DNA of 64,000 bases from Pipra filicauda. Lineage: Eukaryota > Chordata > Aves > Passeriformes > Pipridae. Below the pieces are notes generated by a model. That model saw only the letters and a list, made by a program, of their open reading frames with translations, was not told where the DNA came from and did no database searches. The stretch lies in assembly GCF_003945595.2 (NCBI RefSeq), contig NW_024104509.1, positions 4,035,632-4,099,631 of the forward strand, in the 5' to 3' direction. This document shows positions 37,505 to 50,410 of this stretch, one piece after another. Numbering within the stretch: position 1 is the stretch's first letter; each line of letters opens with the position of its first letter. The position numbers and the translations under genes are program-made.

Positions 37505-38340
37505 GGAGATCATTTAGGAAGATACTATGATTAGTCTAATATTAATCGAAACAGAATTTTAGCCACACAGATAAGGAGGACTGTTTGAGAATCATGGGCA
37601 TAAATCTGTCAAGGGTCAACCATGCCTCACAAATATAATTGTTTGCGTGACAATGTGATGAGATTTGTGGATGAGGGGAGAGCAGTAGTGCCATTTTCCT
37701 CAGTTTTAACAAAGCTTTTGTCTGCGTCTTACACAGTACTCTCGCATCCGAGGAAGACTTACTGTCTACGTGGGTGAACAATCAGTTGGAGGAAACACTA
37801 GCTGGATGATTGGACTCAGAGGATAGCGGGTAATGCCAGTGTCAGGGGGATTTACTGCAGGGGTCTGTACTGGGATATGTCCTGATTGTGGTTATACCAC
37901 CTGGAGGAGCAGGGGGATTGTACTCATGTCAAGCTTGAAGTTGACACCAAATTGATGGGACTGGTGGGTGTGCTTGAGGTCAGGGTTACTATCTGAAGTG
38001 ACCTGGACAGGCAGGAAGGAACAGGATGATGGAAGTCTTCTGGAATTCAACAAGATAAAATGGAAGTCCTGCCCCTGAAAAGGATAACTCCTGCAGCAGA
38101 CTGCTTCGCTGGGAGGAGTTCTGGTGGAAAGACTTGGGGATCTACATGGGCTGGGACCTGAGCAAAAACCAGCAGTGTTTTCTGGCAGATGTGAAGGTCA
38201 GCTGTATCCTGGGCTGTAGGAACTAGCCAGTCAATTAAGGGACAGGACTGTCTCCACTGGTTTGGCACTCATTAGGCTGCAAAGAGGTACTACACACAGT
38301 TTGTGACTGTTAGTACAGGAAAGAGCTCAATCAACCCAAA
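37505..38340 (+). mobile_element. CR1 LINE reverse-transcriptase fragment
   Basis: On the plus strand the copy shows GGGCATAAATCTGTCAAGGG, AACCATGCCTCACAAA, GATGAGGGGAGAGCAG, GACACCAAATTGATGGG, GTGACCTGGACAGGCAGGA, AAACCAGCAGTGTTTTCTGG and TCAGCTGTATCCTGGGCTG. These give the CR1 order from before motif A to past the YADD region. The 5' and 3' parts are missing. It lies head to head with the minus-strand copy ending at about 37504. The two overlap in the part of CR1 they represent, so they are separate insertions rather than one inverted copy. Confidence 0.75.
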
Positions 38341-41300
38341 CAAGATCATGAGCTGACTGCTGGGGTTATTGGAACAAAACAATTTTAGCAAAATCCAGGA
38401 GAAGACAATAATCTAGCGAAAAAAAACACAACACTATGTTATACAGAATGATCATCTATATTCTTTAAAGGAGTGATCAGGAAGGATTTAAAGTTCATAG
38501 GAGGCAAATAACTTTGCATGGACTTCTGTGACTTAAATTCTGAGGTGATATTTACGCCTATAAGCAGGGAAATAATCTGGAGAAAAAAAGAAGGCACATA
38601 AACCTCTAGGTGTGAAATATGACATCATTGTCCATAAATATTATATAGAGAGTTTTTTCCCCTTAGCTCTAAAAATAGGTGGAAAATCAGAGAAGGTAAA
38701 TAATTACACTCCAGAGCTAGGGAAGTTGGGGTTTTGGCAAGGAACAACTTACTTCATTATATCAATGAAGAGACAGCTTGATTATGGTGTGCAAGTGCTT
38801 CTGGAGGACAAACTACCTGAAACTAAAGTGTTCTTTAAACTACTTGTGTAGTGCATAACGAGAGTGAATTGCTGCAAGTTAAAGTCACATTCAAATAACT
38901 AATACAGCACATTTATAAATGAGCATACTCTTAGTTACACAGAACTTCAATAACTTCACTTGAGTACGAATGTAATGGACAAGCAGACAAATGGTATGAT
39001 GATCCTTTCTTAAAATTTCTGAATTTGAAAAAAAAAAGATTCTGTTTTACCTGTGCTTTAGACTATGCAGCTGTAAAAGTGTGTTATGTCTAATAACAAC
39101 AATAAGATTTATTCGATAAAAAGTTTCATTTTATGTATGTTGTCATCTCAGAACCTTAGAAAAAGTCGAAATCATAATTTTCATGGTTATTACAAATTAT
39201 CAATCTGTGTCAAACAAATCTTGGATTTGGAGTCACAGTGGGAGTTTGTTGAGTGTTTGAGGACTGTAGTTTTTTCTGTGCACATGTATCCCAAAAATCA
39301 CCTTTGTTATGGCAGCATTCTCAAGTCAGGCTCACATGAGCTTTCAGCAAGGAGGAAACGTAACAACCACACTGCTCAAAGAGGCTGTCTGCCTCCAGCC
39401 ATCCTTGACAGCTGTGGATGCACATTGTGTCAGTATTGGTACTGCTGAGTTCCAAAGGGAGTGCTGTCACCTCTCACTGGCTTGAGGGTGTACAGCAGTG
39501 GCAGCTAAACCTTACAGTGAGAAGGTTATGACAGAAAACTTATCTGGATAAAGAGTCTTCACAGATTATGCTTATTAATCTAAGAACTCTAAGTTAATTT
39601 TTCATTATTGAACACTATTTGCATTAGTTGAACAGTTTGATGTCTTTACTAACTCACAGGAACCAGTTCTGTGCCTCCCTTCTGATTCAACAGAGAGAAA
39701 GGGCTGTGATAAAAGAGGTAAGGAGTGGAGGCAAAAAGCAACAACAGGTACATGGATAAAAAACATGCTTAATGCTCACTAACATAGAGTCTAATACTCA
39801 GGAAGGGCCCTCAGGTGTGGTCCCAGCAGCTAATACATTGTTGGTTTTGCGTTCTCTTAAATGTATTCATTTCCTTTCTACAGTGACTGTTTTGGGTGTA
39901 GGTATTTTTTTGTCCTTTGTAATACTAGTTCTTTCTTGTTCCTAACCTCACACCTGCATTGCACACAGTCCAACATTATTTGCTGCAAATAGCCCTTGCA
40001 CCAGCACTGAACAAGCAGGAGGGTGTCCGGTGCTCTTACAACTTTGCAGAGAGCCAGACATGATCACATTAAAGACCACTGCTTGATTTATAGCTTGTGC
40101 ACAAGTCTGGAACTCATTCTGGCTAAGAGAGTCAGCCTCTCCCTGCTAATAGTGCTTGAGAGGTTTGAAATAATGTCTGTTTCTGAACTCTGATTTTTCA
40201 CTTTACACACTTTGTAGATGGATATGTTCGTCTTTTATGAGGGTGGTTGTGTCTGGGGTCTTTAAATTTTTTTTTATCTGCTGTGATATGCCCACAAAAA
40301 TATATTTTAAAAAGAACATGTACATAAATCCTCATTATACATAGAAATAGATTTATATTGTCTTGTACCAGCAGAATTTGACTTACATTTTCCCTAAAAA
40401 AATACCTTAGTCAGAGTTGTACATAGTTACTCTTTCTACCCCTACCCTAAAAAAATATTGCAGAAATATTGGGGAACAAACAAGAGATTTAAGAAAATAT
40501 GTTACAAACACTGCATTTTAAGAGTTACGGACATTATTTTCCCCCTTGATTTCTGTTTTCCAGAGCATTATTACTAATACAGGTTCACAACAGTTAGAGC
40601 TGAATGTTCTACTATCAGTTTTTGGCAAAATAGGAAGAATCAGGGAGGTAAACCACCTTCGCAATTTTAAGAAGTTGGACTCATATTTTTACCTGTTAGG
40701 TACTTTAATGACTGCTTATTGTCTGACAGTGATTGTTCAAAAAGGTTATGTAGATAGCACTTTTTAAAGTAACCTAGTGAATAATACCCAAATCATGCAA
40801 CATTTTAACCAACTTCAGCTTGCCTAATGGAGTTATAACTGTGTCTGTCCCTTTAGCTATTTGAATTAGCAGGAGAAAGGGGGAAAAGTGATAGACTTAT
40901 TTTACCATTCAGCTGTTACCTTCCGTCTATTCTCTACTAGTGCACTTGAACCCTTGCCTATGGTAAATGCAGGAAAATCACTGAGAAGGTAATTGAATTT
41001 ATCTCTGCTCAAGGTCACTGCTCAGCACTTGTGCTACCTGATGTGACCTGATCTTTTAGAGGTGCAGGTACATGGCTGCAGAAGACAAGATGAGGATGAG
41101 AAGGATTTATTCACTGTACTTATTGCTGAAAAACTAAGTTTTGAATATAATATCATACATTTTAATTTAATCCCCAAAAGATTTAAACACATTGAACTGC
41201 ATTTGGGATACAGGGAGTATAAACCTTCTGAACCTTAGAGGCAGCTGAAGCGGTTTAGAGGAAGACAGTGGGTCAGATTTCTGCGTCTGCAGAGAAGGCA

Positions 41301-44300
41301 CTATGTGTTTCATATACACATTACCATCTCCCTTGGCAGCTACTCAGAGCTGTAGCTCTCTAAACAGAATAACAGAAAGAAGAAACAATCACACAAAGAA
41401 AACAAAAAACCTAGACCAGCACATTTCACTGTAAGGGGAAAAAAACCAACTAAGACATATGATAGAGATGAAGTATAACAACTCCTATTGAAAGAGAAGA
41501 TTACATTTATTTACAAACATGGAAAGGAAATTTCATAATTTTCCTCCTTCTTTCTTTATTTCTAGAGAATGAAGTACCTACACCCTGAAAATGGCACAAA
41601 GAGCCTTAGCAGTGGCATTTTAACAAGCCTAAATGATTTAGAGTCTGTACTGATCTTGTTATTTGATTGGATGCAATTAGTATGAGAGATGTATGCCTGA
41701 ATGCACTGAGTTGTGCACTCTAATGGTCTGACCCATTAAGGGACTTCACTATGAACTGTATGCTGTTGTACTGCAGGCAAGTAGGGCAGTCAATGATTTC
41801 AGTTATATCACTGAAAAAGGCAAGAGGTGAGAGTTACTCAGATGATGCTGACTCTCCCTTTCCCCACTGTGACTTTTATCTTTTCTGACTACTTATGTAA
41901 AATCTGTGAACAGGGAGCTGGCAAATAATATGGCTGTAGTTAAAATCAGAAGGGAGGGGGAAAAAGATTAATAGTGAAGTTTATAGAAAACTATAACATT
42001 ATGCATTAGATGATAGGAATAGGAAGGTAGCTTGCTTCTAGTAACAGAAATCTTAACCCTAGACCTCATCCTAACCAGTGACTTTCAGTGTTTTATTTTT
42101 TTTTTTATTTTGCCTTTTTGTTTGTTTAGAAAGCACAAAAAAGTTAAACTATATTAGGAGAGCATAAGTTCTTTGCATTTCACTTCAAGTGCCAGAAAAT
42201 CAGATCCAACTAACAAAGTGAATTCTATGAAATGTCCCAGGGCAATTTGCTGAAGTTTAAAGTGCAAACAGGCACTTCAAATTTGCTTCAATTGATATGT
42301 GCTTTTTGCACTGAAATAAAAGTTGACTACTCACTGAGAGCAGTACTTCTCATTAGTCTCTATGGAGCTATTGCCTCATATGATGATGGGAGTCATTTGG
42401 GGTACAGTATATTTTTCATTGTTCACAGTATCTAGCCAAGACAGGATTCTGTGCCATGAACATAATTTCAATTCTTTACCTTTTATATTTACATATAAAT
42501 AATTAATAAACTTTAGACCAAACAAATTAATCCACTTAAATGGTATTTATATCAACCCAATGTTGTATATGTTACTGTAGTATTGTTATCAATCTTCTGT
42601 GGTCTAAAAATAAAAATTAAAAAAAAGAATGCTCTTCATTCTGCTTTTTTAAAGCAATCTGCAAGTACAGTTACAGGTTGTGTTGCAAAGTTTCTTCTCC
42701 AGTTTGTACCCTGGAGACTCCAGAGAACAACTGAAACTACATGTAACTTGTATTGTTTTGAGTGTGAACAGAATTTGGTGCCTCAATCATTCTTGTAGGT
42801 GGTGTTTGTGCTCTGTGTGTGTTAAGATATAGCTGAAGAGAGCATTGACCACATCTTCCTGAAAACATCTCACCAAAGGAGTCACAGTGCCTCTGTGGAC
42901 ACAGAAATATTCACCACTATGATCGTGGTAGTGTTCAATCACTGGTTTAAGTAAAAACCTTGAGGGTGATTCCTTAAAGAAAAGCTATTGGCAAACTGAA
43001 GGGTGCAGAGAGGGTGGAAAATGGCAGAGAGAAAAAATCCTTGAACTTGAGATGATTTCATGATAGTCTTAATAATGAACTGACACAGTTTCAAATACTG
43101 ACTTCTGCAAGAGTCAGAATTAAATCTCAACAAAGCAATTAATTTCCCGGTGAAAAGTAGCTCAGTACAAACAGAAGTTTCTGGAAGATGACTGTATTGT
43201 AACATTGATGAAGATGACATACCAAAATGCTACAAGAAAGAAAACTCACCATGGAAAGCAGGCAGATTGAGTTTGAGGTTGAATTTTAGATAGGAAAAAA
43301 GATATTCAGCAGTACAATCTAAAATAATTTCCATCTCCTTGGAAAAAAAAAAATTGGGATATTCTAATGGATTACGGCAAGTTGCAAGCATTTGCTGAAG
43401 CTGACACAGCATGGACAGAGAGGGTGTGGGCAGAAGCCAGGTGTGATGAGTTCTCCATGGACCAGTGGACAAGATTACAATCAAAGGAAATCAGACAGAC
43501 AGCCTGAAAAGCAATGGGGCATGTATTGACATTAAGCTGGACACAGACCAGTGTATTGCTGGTGACAGTTACTGGTGCTATTATAAAAAACATTTTGTTG
43601 TGGAACAAACATATGAAGCTAAGTGGAAGAGAGAAAGTACATACGTTAGAAATTTATGTATATTAGAAAGATTTCAGTATTTTAGAGAACAAGAAAAATG
43701 CGTGGGTGGATGTATGGAAAACGTTCATTTAGAGCTTAAAAACTGTTTTCTCTCTTTCCTTTTTTAAGGTTGCACTTCAAGGAAGAGCAGAGAATGGAGA
43801 CTAGTTAGCAAGAGTTGGGAGATAACCTCTGTCGTGAGATGGTCCTTAGGTGAGCACTGTTGGTCATTCTGTTATCCAAGCAGTACACGACTTCTGAGTG
43901 TGTGTTGTATTTATACCACTCATTTACATTATGTAAAAGATTTTGGCTTGAAAGTATGATAACAGGGACTGTTGCTTTAATGACCTGTCCAGACAACATC
44001 GGGCACGGTCTGAGGTAATACTGTGGTTCCATTCAGCCATCTGGGTTTGGGACTTTTGAGAAGCCAGTCATACAAGCTCCCAAGTGTACATGGGTATCTC
44101 ACCGAATTGACAGATGGAGCAGCAGGAAAATATCCATTACACGCAAGTGAAAAGAGCCAAAATGAAAGGCCTATGTACAAGAAAAAATAATAAAATAAAT
44201 ACTGACAAGCTGGCAATTAAAAAAAAGAAATCTGTAAAACTCAATATATCATGGGAAATAAGTAACATTGAGAAAGCATGCCAGAGTCTCAAGGGAGTGT

Positions 44301-45989
44301 TTGAGAAACAAGTGAAAAACTGATTTGACTGATTTCTGAACCTGATGAGCTTTAAAGCACTAACGCATTTCCTTTTCATTTGTAGAATTCTTCAGTACCA
44401 ATCAAATAATATCTGTAGGGGTTTGCTCTACAGAGAATTATATAATTTAAGAATTTGCTGTGGCAAGACTACAGTTATTGCTTGGAGAATTTCTGTGGGA
44501 GATCTGGAGGGGAATTAGTTTTAATAAGATATTCTAATTACCACAAATATGTTCTGATAATCTGGGCTATGGAATAAGAAGACCTGTACACCCTGCAGAC
44601 CTTAATGTTTTCCATTATTTTGGTGAAAAATATTATTTTGCTTTGCTTTTGTTAAATTTTGTAATTACTTAAATAGCTTTGCAGTAGGGAACCTGTATGG
44701 TTGGTGACTTGTTTGGATCCTTCAAGTCTTCCTTCGATTCTGTGAGACTCCTAGGGAGGTATCAGCTTTGTTATTAATATTTGATTTTTCTCTGTAAAAT
44801 TGGTAATGCTGTCTTGGGTGATTTATACAAATATACAAGTCCTCAAAAGAGCATATATAAAGTGATAAACTGGAATAAGTAGCTATATTTGAATTAGAAG
44901 ATATTTTCTCATTTAAAACTGAGAGTACATCAACAGGTCATTGCAAAACCAATCTATTAGCCCATCTCTACTTTTCTTGTCTCCACATTGCACCTAAAAG
45001 TACTCCTTTTATAATTAATAATAAATAGGAAAAGGAAATGCATTTCAGTGGAGTACCCATTGAAAGCCAAGGAATCACCTTGTCTTTAACTCTGGTTCTT
45101 GGGGTTCATCCCCAACTAAAAGAAAAAAAAAAAATATATATATGTACATATATATATATATATATATATTTTCCTAGATATGGAACCGGGTATATTTTGA
45201 AATAACTACATGATGAAAACTTGGTACATTTCTGCTGATGCAGTAACGATTTATGTGTTACCTTTTTACATATTGCCTGCAAGTTCTCTTCAGCTAATTT
45301 TTATCTCTCTTGTACAGCTTATGTATTAGCAAAGAAAAATGATAGTATATATTTTTATAAGTTGGAAATGGAAAGATTGCCATGTATCAGGGTGTCTCTG
45401 TTATTCCAGGCAGTTGACAAGATACTGATAGCAAGTGAAAGTTCACCGCTGTTAATATTTCTGTGTACCTCATTTATACCTCTATAGAATATTTGTAACT
45501 GTTTTGTGCCAGTGGACCTACCTTACTGGAAGGCAGATTTTCACCAAAATATTAATTCAATGAAGTATTATTTCCCCTAGGAGTTCTGAAAAGTCCTGGA
45601 GCAATTGCAATGCTAGTATGTGCTGTAACCATAGTCTATGTAAAACCACTTTTAAACTTGATAAAATACATCCTAAACATTCTTTCTAGGGCAAAGCAAT
45701 GTCGTTATGACAAAAAAAATTATGTAAGAGAACACCTTCTAAACAGCCACTGTGTTGACCTATTCATTTGCTGTCTGAAAAGGAAATAAAGCTTTTATAT
45801 AGTCACAGCATGGGTTGCTTTCTCTAAGAAGTCAAAGTCAGTCTAAGTGGGCTAAGATTTGGTAGATAATATCAGTAGATACCATCTAGAACCATCTCAG
45901 ATGAAGTAAAAGGTATCAAAATCACACAAAGTGAGAAATTAGGCTTGAATTCTCCTGACACGGACATCTGCCTCATACAAGTTTTGACT
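38341..45989. other. AT-rich sequence, no gene recognised
   Basis: Only unsupported short frames were found, the longest being 120 codons at 39086-39448 with no recognisable motif. The TA microsatellite at 45123-45171 is the only defined repeat. Confidence 0.5.
45123..45171. repeat. A-run followed by (TA)n microsatellite
   Basis: Twelve A are followed by TA units with a TGTACA interruption. Confidence 0.85.
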
Positions 45990-46335
45990 ACCTTTAGAGT
46001 CTAATGTTGATGGTTTTGTTAGTCGTCCCTAGGCTGTGAATATATGCTGTTGTGTCCACTACAGCTTTCTTCTGTTTAGCACTCAAGATGATCTGGTCCA
46101 TGACTTTCCCTGGCCCCAAGGTCAGACTGCCAGGCGTATAGTTGTCTGGATTCTCCTTCCCACTCTTCTTGTAGGTGGGCATCACATCTGCCCACTTCCA
46201 GTCACCTGAGACCTGCCACGTTGTCCAGGACTGAAGGCAAATGATTGAAAGTTGTTTGGCAATCTCTTCTGCCAGCTTCCTCAGTACCCTTGGGTGGGTA
46301 TTTGTCATATTCACCATATTCCATTCCATTTTTAA
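45990..46335 (-). mobile_element. CR1 LINE reverse-transcriptase fragment
   Basis: The minus-strand peptide runs through the CR1 pre-palm region: LRKLAEEIAKQLSI, SGDWKWADVMPTYKK, GKENPDNY and SLTLGPGKVMDQIIL. It matches the CR1 order 'GDW--A-VTPI-KKG-KEDP-NYRPVSLTS-PGK-MEQ'. The frame is open for about 110 residues, longer than in the other CR1 pieces here, but it is truncated at both ends. The right edge merges into AT-rich sequence near 46335. Confidence 0.85.
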
Positions 46336-46841
46336 CAAGATAAAGACTGGAGTGCATACAGTCAAAATTAATCAAAGAAAGAGTATTTTTGAAGAAGCTC
46401 AACATTTCTGTAACCGCAGAGGATGTGAAGAGAATAACTTTGCCTTAGCAACACATCTATTATATTGTAATATGCTCCATCAATTGAAAAGAAAAATTTA
46501 TCAGATTTTCCAATAAAGATACTGAGTGGATAATTGTGATTGCAATTAACTTCAGCTTAAGGTGAGGTTATGATGAACCCATGTCATAGCCTCAGAGCAG
46601 GACATGTATTTAGTACTAGTACTTGACTCAGAAATGAATACAGTTGACATTTGGCCTATCTTGGTTTTGATTTTTTAAAAATCTTTATTTGTGAGTGACT
46701 AGTTTGAACTATTTTAGTAGAAATTCTAAATAGATAAAATCTAATTGGAAAAAATTGCTTCCTCACAATTATTGTTTTATTCAATCAGATGGTTTAATTT
46801 ATAAACTAATTCTTCATATCTTCATCAAGCTATCCGTGAAC

Positions 46842-46862
46842 ATTATGCATTTCATGCATAAT
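46842..46862. repeat. Perfect inverted repeat ATTATGCAT-TTC-ATGCATAAT
   Basis: Nine-base arms are separated by three bases. The arms contain ATGCAT/TAAT words like homeodomain or POU sites, and ATGCAAAT-like sequence follows about 10 bases further on. A regulatory role is only a guess. Confidence 0.7.
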
Positions 46863-49179
46863 TTAAGTGTAATGCAAATATAACTTGTAAATCTTCACAG
46901 ACCTGGTAAGGTTGAAAACCATTCTTTCTCTTCATGTTCCTCTGAGAGCTTTCATCAAGCAGAAAAAAAAGAGTGCAAATCTTGTTTTATAGACCTAAGA
47001 CTGTCATCACCCCGTGAACATTTTCATGAAAATCACACAGGATCAGGGTGTGAAGAAACATATAAAGAAGACAAGAAATTCCTCAATGCTCTGGTTACAG
47101 AGCTGCTATTGTTCTGCCATGCTTGCGAGAAGCATATGGGTGCTCTGGACAGTAAGCAGACCTTCTAGCAGGCCCACAATGCTCTCTTTCAATACGTCTT
47201 TGCAGAGAGGTTACCACCCATGAAAGGGGAGCAGGGAGAGGAAGCAAGAAAGGCACTATAGGCACTGCCTTCATCAATGTTTTCTGTGGTTGCATCTACA
47301 TAAACCACAAAAGACTACTAACATCCACTCACTTGATAAATTCATCCTGAATCCATCACAGAGACACAATCTGTTTGACTTCATGTACATATACAGAAAG
47401 TAAGAAAATGTTATTCTAATATGGTCATTGCCTGCAGCAAAATGGTGAAAAATATTTTTTTTCTTTGAAAACAAAATATTTGCACAGCTGGAAAATTTCC
47501 ACAATGAAAGAAAAACAATGACAATATACTTGAATATTGTTAGACAAGAAAAGGTTCATCTGATTTGTTTTTCATTGTTTTCTTGATAACAAGGTGTACC
47601 TTGTTTCCAAATTTCAATAAGAGAATTCTGCCTTCTCAAAATGTCTAACTCAGCTCCAATATTTTGAATAACTTCTGTCCTACTAATAGACAGTAAGTGG
47701 ATCAGTGAAATCATATTTTCTCTCCTTTCTCTCCTGTCAGGGGTCCATTCTGATTGCTGTATTTGAGTACCTGTGCATTAATTTTGCTGGATCCAAACCA
47801 ATTTCCAGCAGCTAGAGAGATAGTCCTTTTTCCTCTCTTTCAATGCAAGTCACATTATTTGGCTGTTCAATAAGGGAAGTAAAAGAGCTATCATCCAAAA
47901 AACATAACCAGATATTTGATGAGGATGATTGTCCATATTAGAAACTCATTTTCTCTTTATGTGTGTGCACAATATCAAAGAGTAATTTTTCTACATGAAA
48001 AGCTTTAAGGTCACTCACTTTTTAGAGCATGTAATGCCTGAATAAACTAAAGTTCTGGTACTTCAGTATTACTTACATTTGTATTTTATTCCAAATAAAG
48101 AGGCATACAACAAAATAAGGATAATTTTTTAGAGTTCTCTCTAATTTACATGTCAAACAAAAACCAGCTCATGGACTTGGTAAAGATGAAATAAAAACAC
48201 ACTCTCTCAGTGAAGAAATGTTACAGTTAAAAGAAAAGAAAAAGCTGACACAGTCTTATCAATCCTGTTTGCCTGCGGATTATAACAACTGTTCAATTTC
48301 ATTTGAGTTGAAAGACAGTTTGTGAGGATTTGCAAGTCAGTTAGAAATTGAAATTTGAAATTTTAAGAGTATCTGTTGCAGTGGTCTAGTGATAAAACCT
48401 CAAAATGCATTTGAAGAGCTTTAGTCTGAGTAATGCTGATCCCAGGTGAAACAAGGCAACATCAGATCTTTCACTTTCACTGTGCTATAGACCTTAATCT
48501 AGTGGAAGAAAGGCTACATCCTTGTGGGTAGCCATATAGAGTATCTGCAAAGACTGCAGATCTCTGCCTGACAGGAGATTTTGTAGGAATTGTGGAAACC
48601 ACGTAGGAGAGAGCAGCCAAGGGAACCGGCCTCACTTCAAGAGAGGACCAAAGGCTCTTCTGGGGTTGAATTGTATTGAACCTGGTCAAATAACTTTGCA
48701 GCCAAACACAATCACATTGGCTGTCACTAGGCCGTTGAAACAAAAGAAATATAAGGCAGAAAAGTAAGGGTGAAGTGAGCTGTGATAGCTTCCTTTAAGC
48801 ACTCTACATTCCTGAAATACATGCATATGTGTATATGGATGCTCTTCATGAATATGTTTTAAATACGTGGAAAGTTACAACTTAATAATTACTGGTCCCA
48901 CTGAGATTGTATATACTTTTCTAAGCCAGATTGTGTACGGCTTTTCTCAGTGTTAATTTCACAGGATGTTTCATGTTTCAGCAATGCCTTAGCAATGCTA
49001 ATGTGCGTGAACCTGTTTACGTTATGTAACAACATGCCCTTACTTATAATCTACATTTGAAAAGCTCACTGAGATGTATGTTTATGCAATCAATAAAGTT
49101 CCTATGGTCTTCTGGGCAAAGTGAAAAAAATCCTTATCACTGATGAAGTAAAAAAGATGAGAACTTCATTTTCAGTTAT

Positions 49180-49220
49180 TTATTGTCTTTTCAGTAGAGT
49201 TTATTGTCATTTCAGTAGAG
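49180..49220 (+). repeat. 21-bp tandem duplication
   Basis: TTATTGTCTTTTCAGTAGAG, then T, then TTATTGTCATTTCAGTAGAG. The two copies differ at one position. Confidence 0.85.
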
Positions 49221-50043
49221 TTTCAAAAGAATAAATATTATTTTCCACCTGAAAATGTTCCAGGGAAAGAGATTAACGTTTCAATGGGTCAGATTGTATT
49301 TTCTGAGTTATACCAATTTATCATAGGAGATAAAACCATTGTTCTAGGTAATGTCTTCAAAATTATGAGGATAATGGACTTTATTCCAAGTAGTTCTTCT
49401 AACTTTGCCATGACCAAATATTCTGAATTATGCTAGCAGTTTGACAAATCTCAGTAATTTATGAAAGAGTATTTGTTTTGGGGGTCTTTTTGATTCTAAT
49501 GATTTCTTATGAAACTACTGTAGATTACTTGTAGAAACTTACTGATCCAATCAACTTTTGGGAGACTTGTTTTGAGATTTTTTTTTTTATTTTGCTGGGG
49601 AGTTGATTTGTTGCTATTGTGTCTTAGCAGGGGGTTTTTGTGTGTGTGTGTTTTGTTTTATTTGGGTTTTTTTCTGTTGCTGGCGATGGCATTTGTTTTT
49701 TTAAAAATGCAGTTGTATCTCCCTATTAAAGGAAGGAAATATATTGCTTGTTATACTGTCACCACTGTGGACTTCAGAGACCTTGGATTCTAATATCACC
49801 ATTCTGTTGTGACATAACATTAAAGCAGATAGAGCTGTTTCTTGAAAAATCTAGCTTCATGTTATGATAGAAAAGAATGAAGGTTCCTTTTAAGCAGTTG
49901 AAATCCAACTGTGATAACAGCATAAGTTTTCTCCCATGAGCTTTAACCCTTTGATGATGCTGGAGGTGGTTTCAAGTCTGATCAGAGATTCAGCAGAGAC
50001 AGAGCAATTTTTTTCATTAACTGTTAGGAAAATAAGAATAGTA

Positions 50044-50410
50044 TGTCCTGGTTCCAGACAGGACAGGGTTAATTTTTTGCAGTATCAGGGGGAGCATATC
50101 TGGAGGTTATTCTATACCACCTTGCATAATTTTCCGGGGGTGGGGGAAGGGCTCCCTGCCAGGTCAGAGTAGCATGCTGGAGGGAGAGGTTGAGTATTAT
50201 CAGGGGTTCCCATGTGAACCGTCTGCCTCTTTCTTGTACCCTCTGTCATTAGTATTATTGCTTTTAGTGTTCTTTTTCTTATCTCATTGGTGTTTCCAGT
50301 AAATTGTTCTTCACTCAGTGGGTGATCTTTACTTTTTGTGCCTCCAGTTCTCACCTCCATCCCACCACAGTGGGGAGGGGGACGGAGAGTTAGCAAGCAG
50401 CAGCATTTGG
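50044..50410 (+). mobile_element. Avian ERVL-like LTR, right end unclear
   Basis: The left end TGTCCTGGTTCCAGACAGG and the following GGGTTAATTTTTTGC match the start of a common avian ERVL-type LTR. Further family-like words occur in order: GTACCCTCTGTCATTAG, ATTATTGCTTTTAGTG, TCTCATTGGTGTTTCCAG, GTGATCTTTACTTTTTGTGC and CACCACAGTGGGGAGGGGG. The usual ACCACGACA-type right end was not found, so the copy is 3' truncated or the end has diverged. No gag, pol or env sequence follows. Confidence 0.75.

Larger units (their letters stand above)
46336..50043. other. AT-rich sequence, no gene recognised
   Basis: No coding region or repeat family was recognised. A 21-bp inverted repeat lies at 46842-46862 and a 21-bp direct repeat at 49180-49220. 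The segment 48530-48740 is slightly GC-richer but not identified. Confidence 0.5.

Noticed and set aside
39086..39448. 120-codon open frame on the plus strand
   Set aside because: No recognisable domain, no repeat or signal features, and composition like the surrounding AT-rich sequence. A frame of this length is expected by chance in 64 kb.
43465..43767. 100-codon frame with several Cys
   Set aside because: No domain recognised and no splice or promoter context. It overlaps equally long frames on the other strand.
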